Below, piece after piece: positions 6,843 through 7,458 of a DNA stretch of 7,458 nucleotides. The notes under the pieces were generated by a model. That model ran no database searches. It was not told the DNA's origin and saw only the letters and a list, made by a program, of their open reading frames with translations. Every line of letters begins with the position of its first letter. Position 1 is the stretch's first letter. Location: positions 1-7,458 of the forward strand of contig JAEUIK010000730.1 in the NCBI GenBank assembly GCA_016793185.1. The letters run 5' to 3'. The translations under genes were made by a program, and so were the position numbers. The stretch comes from Planctomycetaceae bacterium (GTDB taxonomy: Bacteria; Planctomycetota; Planctomycetia; Pirellulales; JAEUIK01).

Positions 6843-7458
6843 GCCACGCGAACCTGAGTCATCCCGCCTGGGGATCCGCGTTGGCGCGGCCGACGCCATT
6901 CTCGAACCGCGCAGGCCGGGTCGTCCGGAGGCTACTCGCGCTGGCGTGCTGGCTGTCGGTCTCGCCTGTGGCGGCGATCGAGATCCACGAGCTCGAGGCC
7001 GAACCAACGCCGCACCTGGGCAAGTCGGTCATTGTCCAGGGACGCCTCCAGTCGGCCGGCGGGGGCCGCCTGAAACTCATCGGGTCGAACGTCGATTGTC
7101 GCTATACCGAATCACGCGTCCCCATTCGTCCCGGCACCACGCACATCGAGCTAGAGGGCAAATTGTCGCGCGAGCCAGGGGGAGTGGTGTTGCACATCGA
7201 CTCGTTGCGGCCAATTCCCGACGAGGCGGCCGACTTCGCCGTAAGGCGGCAGAAAATTCCCGAGGGGAAGTTCGCGGCATTGTACGAACTGAGCCGTTGG
7301 GCTCGAGCCCGGGCAAGATGGTACGACGACGCCAAATTGCGCAACCTTGCGACCTCCAGTTATCGGGAGGCGTTTCTTTGGGAAGAAGAGGCTCTCGCCC
7401 AACAGCTCGACACGCTGGGCCTGCTGGAACTCGCCGACCGCGGCGAGCAGTTGGGGCT
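6839..7458 (+). CDS. Exported protein of unknown function, 3' partial
   Basis: ATG at 6839-6841 overlaps the upstream TGA, with AGAGG 7 bases before it. The frame stays open to the window end, giving 206 whole codons. Residues 24-46 look like a signal peptide: an Arg-rich stretch (RAGRVVRR), a hydrophobic core (LLALACWLSV) and a likely cleavage after Pro-Val-Ala-Ala; the 23 residues before it make an unusually long n-region, and TTG at 6881 would give a more ordinary one. Residues about 60-125 alternate short beta-like strands (SVIVQGRL, LKLIGS, HIELEGKL, VVLHIDSL) and could be a small OB-like barrel; this is inference. Residues 134-190 are helical, with LYELSRWARARARWYDD at 149-164, of a type I recall from planctomycete periplasmic proteins with TPR-like repeats. 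Probably a periplasmic partner of the zinc-ribbon membrane protein. No catalytic motif is visible in the part present. Confidence 0.82.
   Translation, partial: MSHANLSHPAWGSALARPTPFSNRAGRVVRRLLALACWLSVSPVAAIEIHELEAEPTPHLGKSVIVQGRLQSAGGGRLKLIGSNVDCRYTESRVPIRPGTTHIELEGKLSREPGGVVLHIDSLRPIPDEAADFAVRRQKIPEGKFAALYELSRWARARARWYDDAKLRNLATSSYREAFLWEEEALAQQLDTLGLLELADRGEQLG

Noticed and set aside
1..7458. Searched for tRNA, rRNA, CRISPR repeats, transposases, phage genes and attachment sites
   Set aside because: Almost all of the window is accounted for by five coding genes, and the remaining gaps hold none of these; base and codon use look uniform, with no sign of recent transfer.

Overview
The window looks like a GC-rich chromosomal segment from a planctomycete, most likely of the Pirellulales/Gemmatales kind. 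This is inferred from protein style: a multi-EF-hand protein of the type common in that phylum, a large cytoplasmic FHA/coiled-coil protein anchored by two C-terminal helices, a membrane protein with an N-terminal zinc ribbon, and a Gfo/Idh/MocA dehydrogenase. I saw no rRNA, tRNA, CRISPR array, transposase or phage gene.

Layout. Positions 1-1611 (+) hold the 3' part of a multi-EF-hand gene, cut by the window start. It converges, with a 16-base gap, on a Gfo/Idh/MocA oxidoreductase gene (1628-2722, -). Upstream of that on the same strand, across a 133-base gap, is a 2.5-kb gene (2856-5408, -) for an FHA-like domain, a coiled coil of about 400 residues and two C-terminal membrane helices. A 228-base divergent intergenic region (5409-5636) follows. 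It contains an AT-richer patch with a two-copy direct repeat and a weak promoter candidate for the minus-strand gene, and a strong imperfect hairpin ahead of the plus-strand genes. Positions 5637-6842 (+) encode a zinc-ribbon/single-TM/TPR-like protein. Its stop overlaps by four bases the start of an exported protein with a possible OB-like fold (6839 to the window end, +, cut by the window edge).

How the genes relate. The last two genes are very probably translationally coupled and both act at or beyond the inner membrane. The FHA/coiled-coil gene and the oxidoreductase may be co-transcribed, but nothing in their functions ties them together. The EF-hand protein probably binds calcium outside the cytoplasm; its export signal lies outside the window. 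I find no convincing evidence of a defence, secretion or biosynthetic system. The items most worth a second look are the hairpin at 5553-5590, the FHA domain with substituted phosphopeptide-binding positions on a membrane-anchored coiled coil, and the coupled envelope gene pair.
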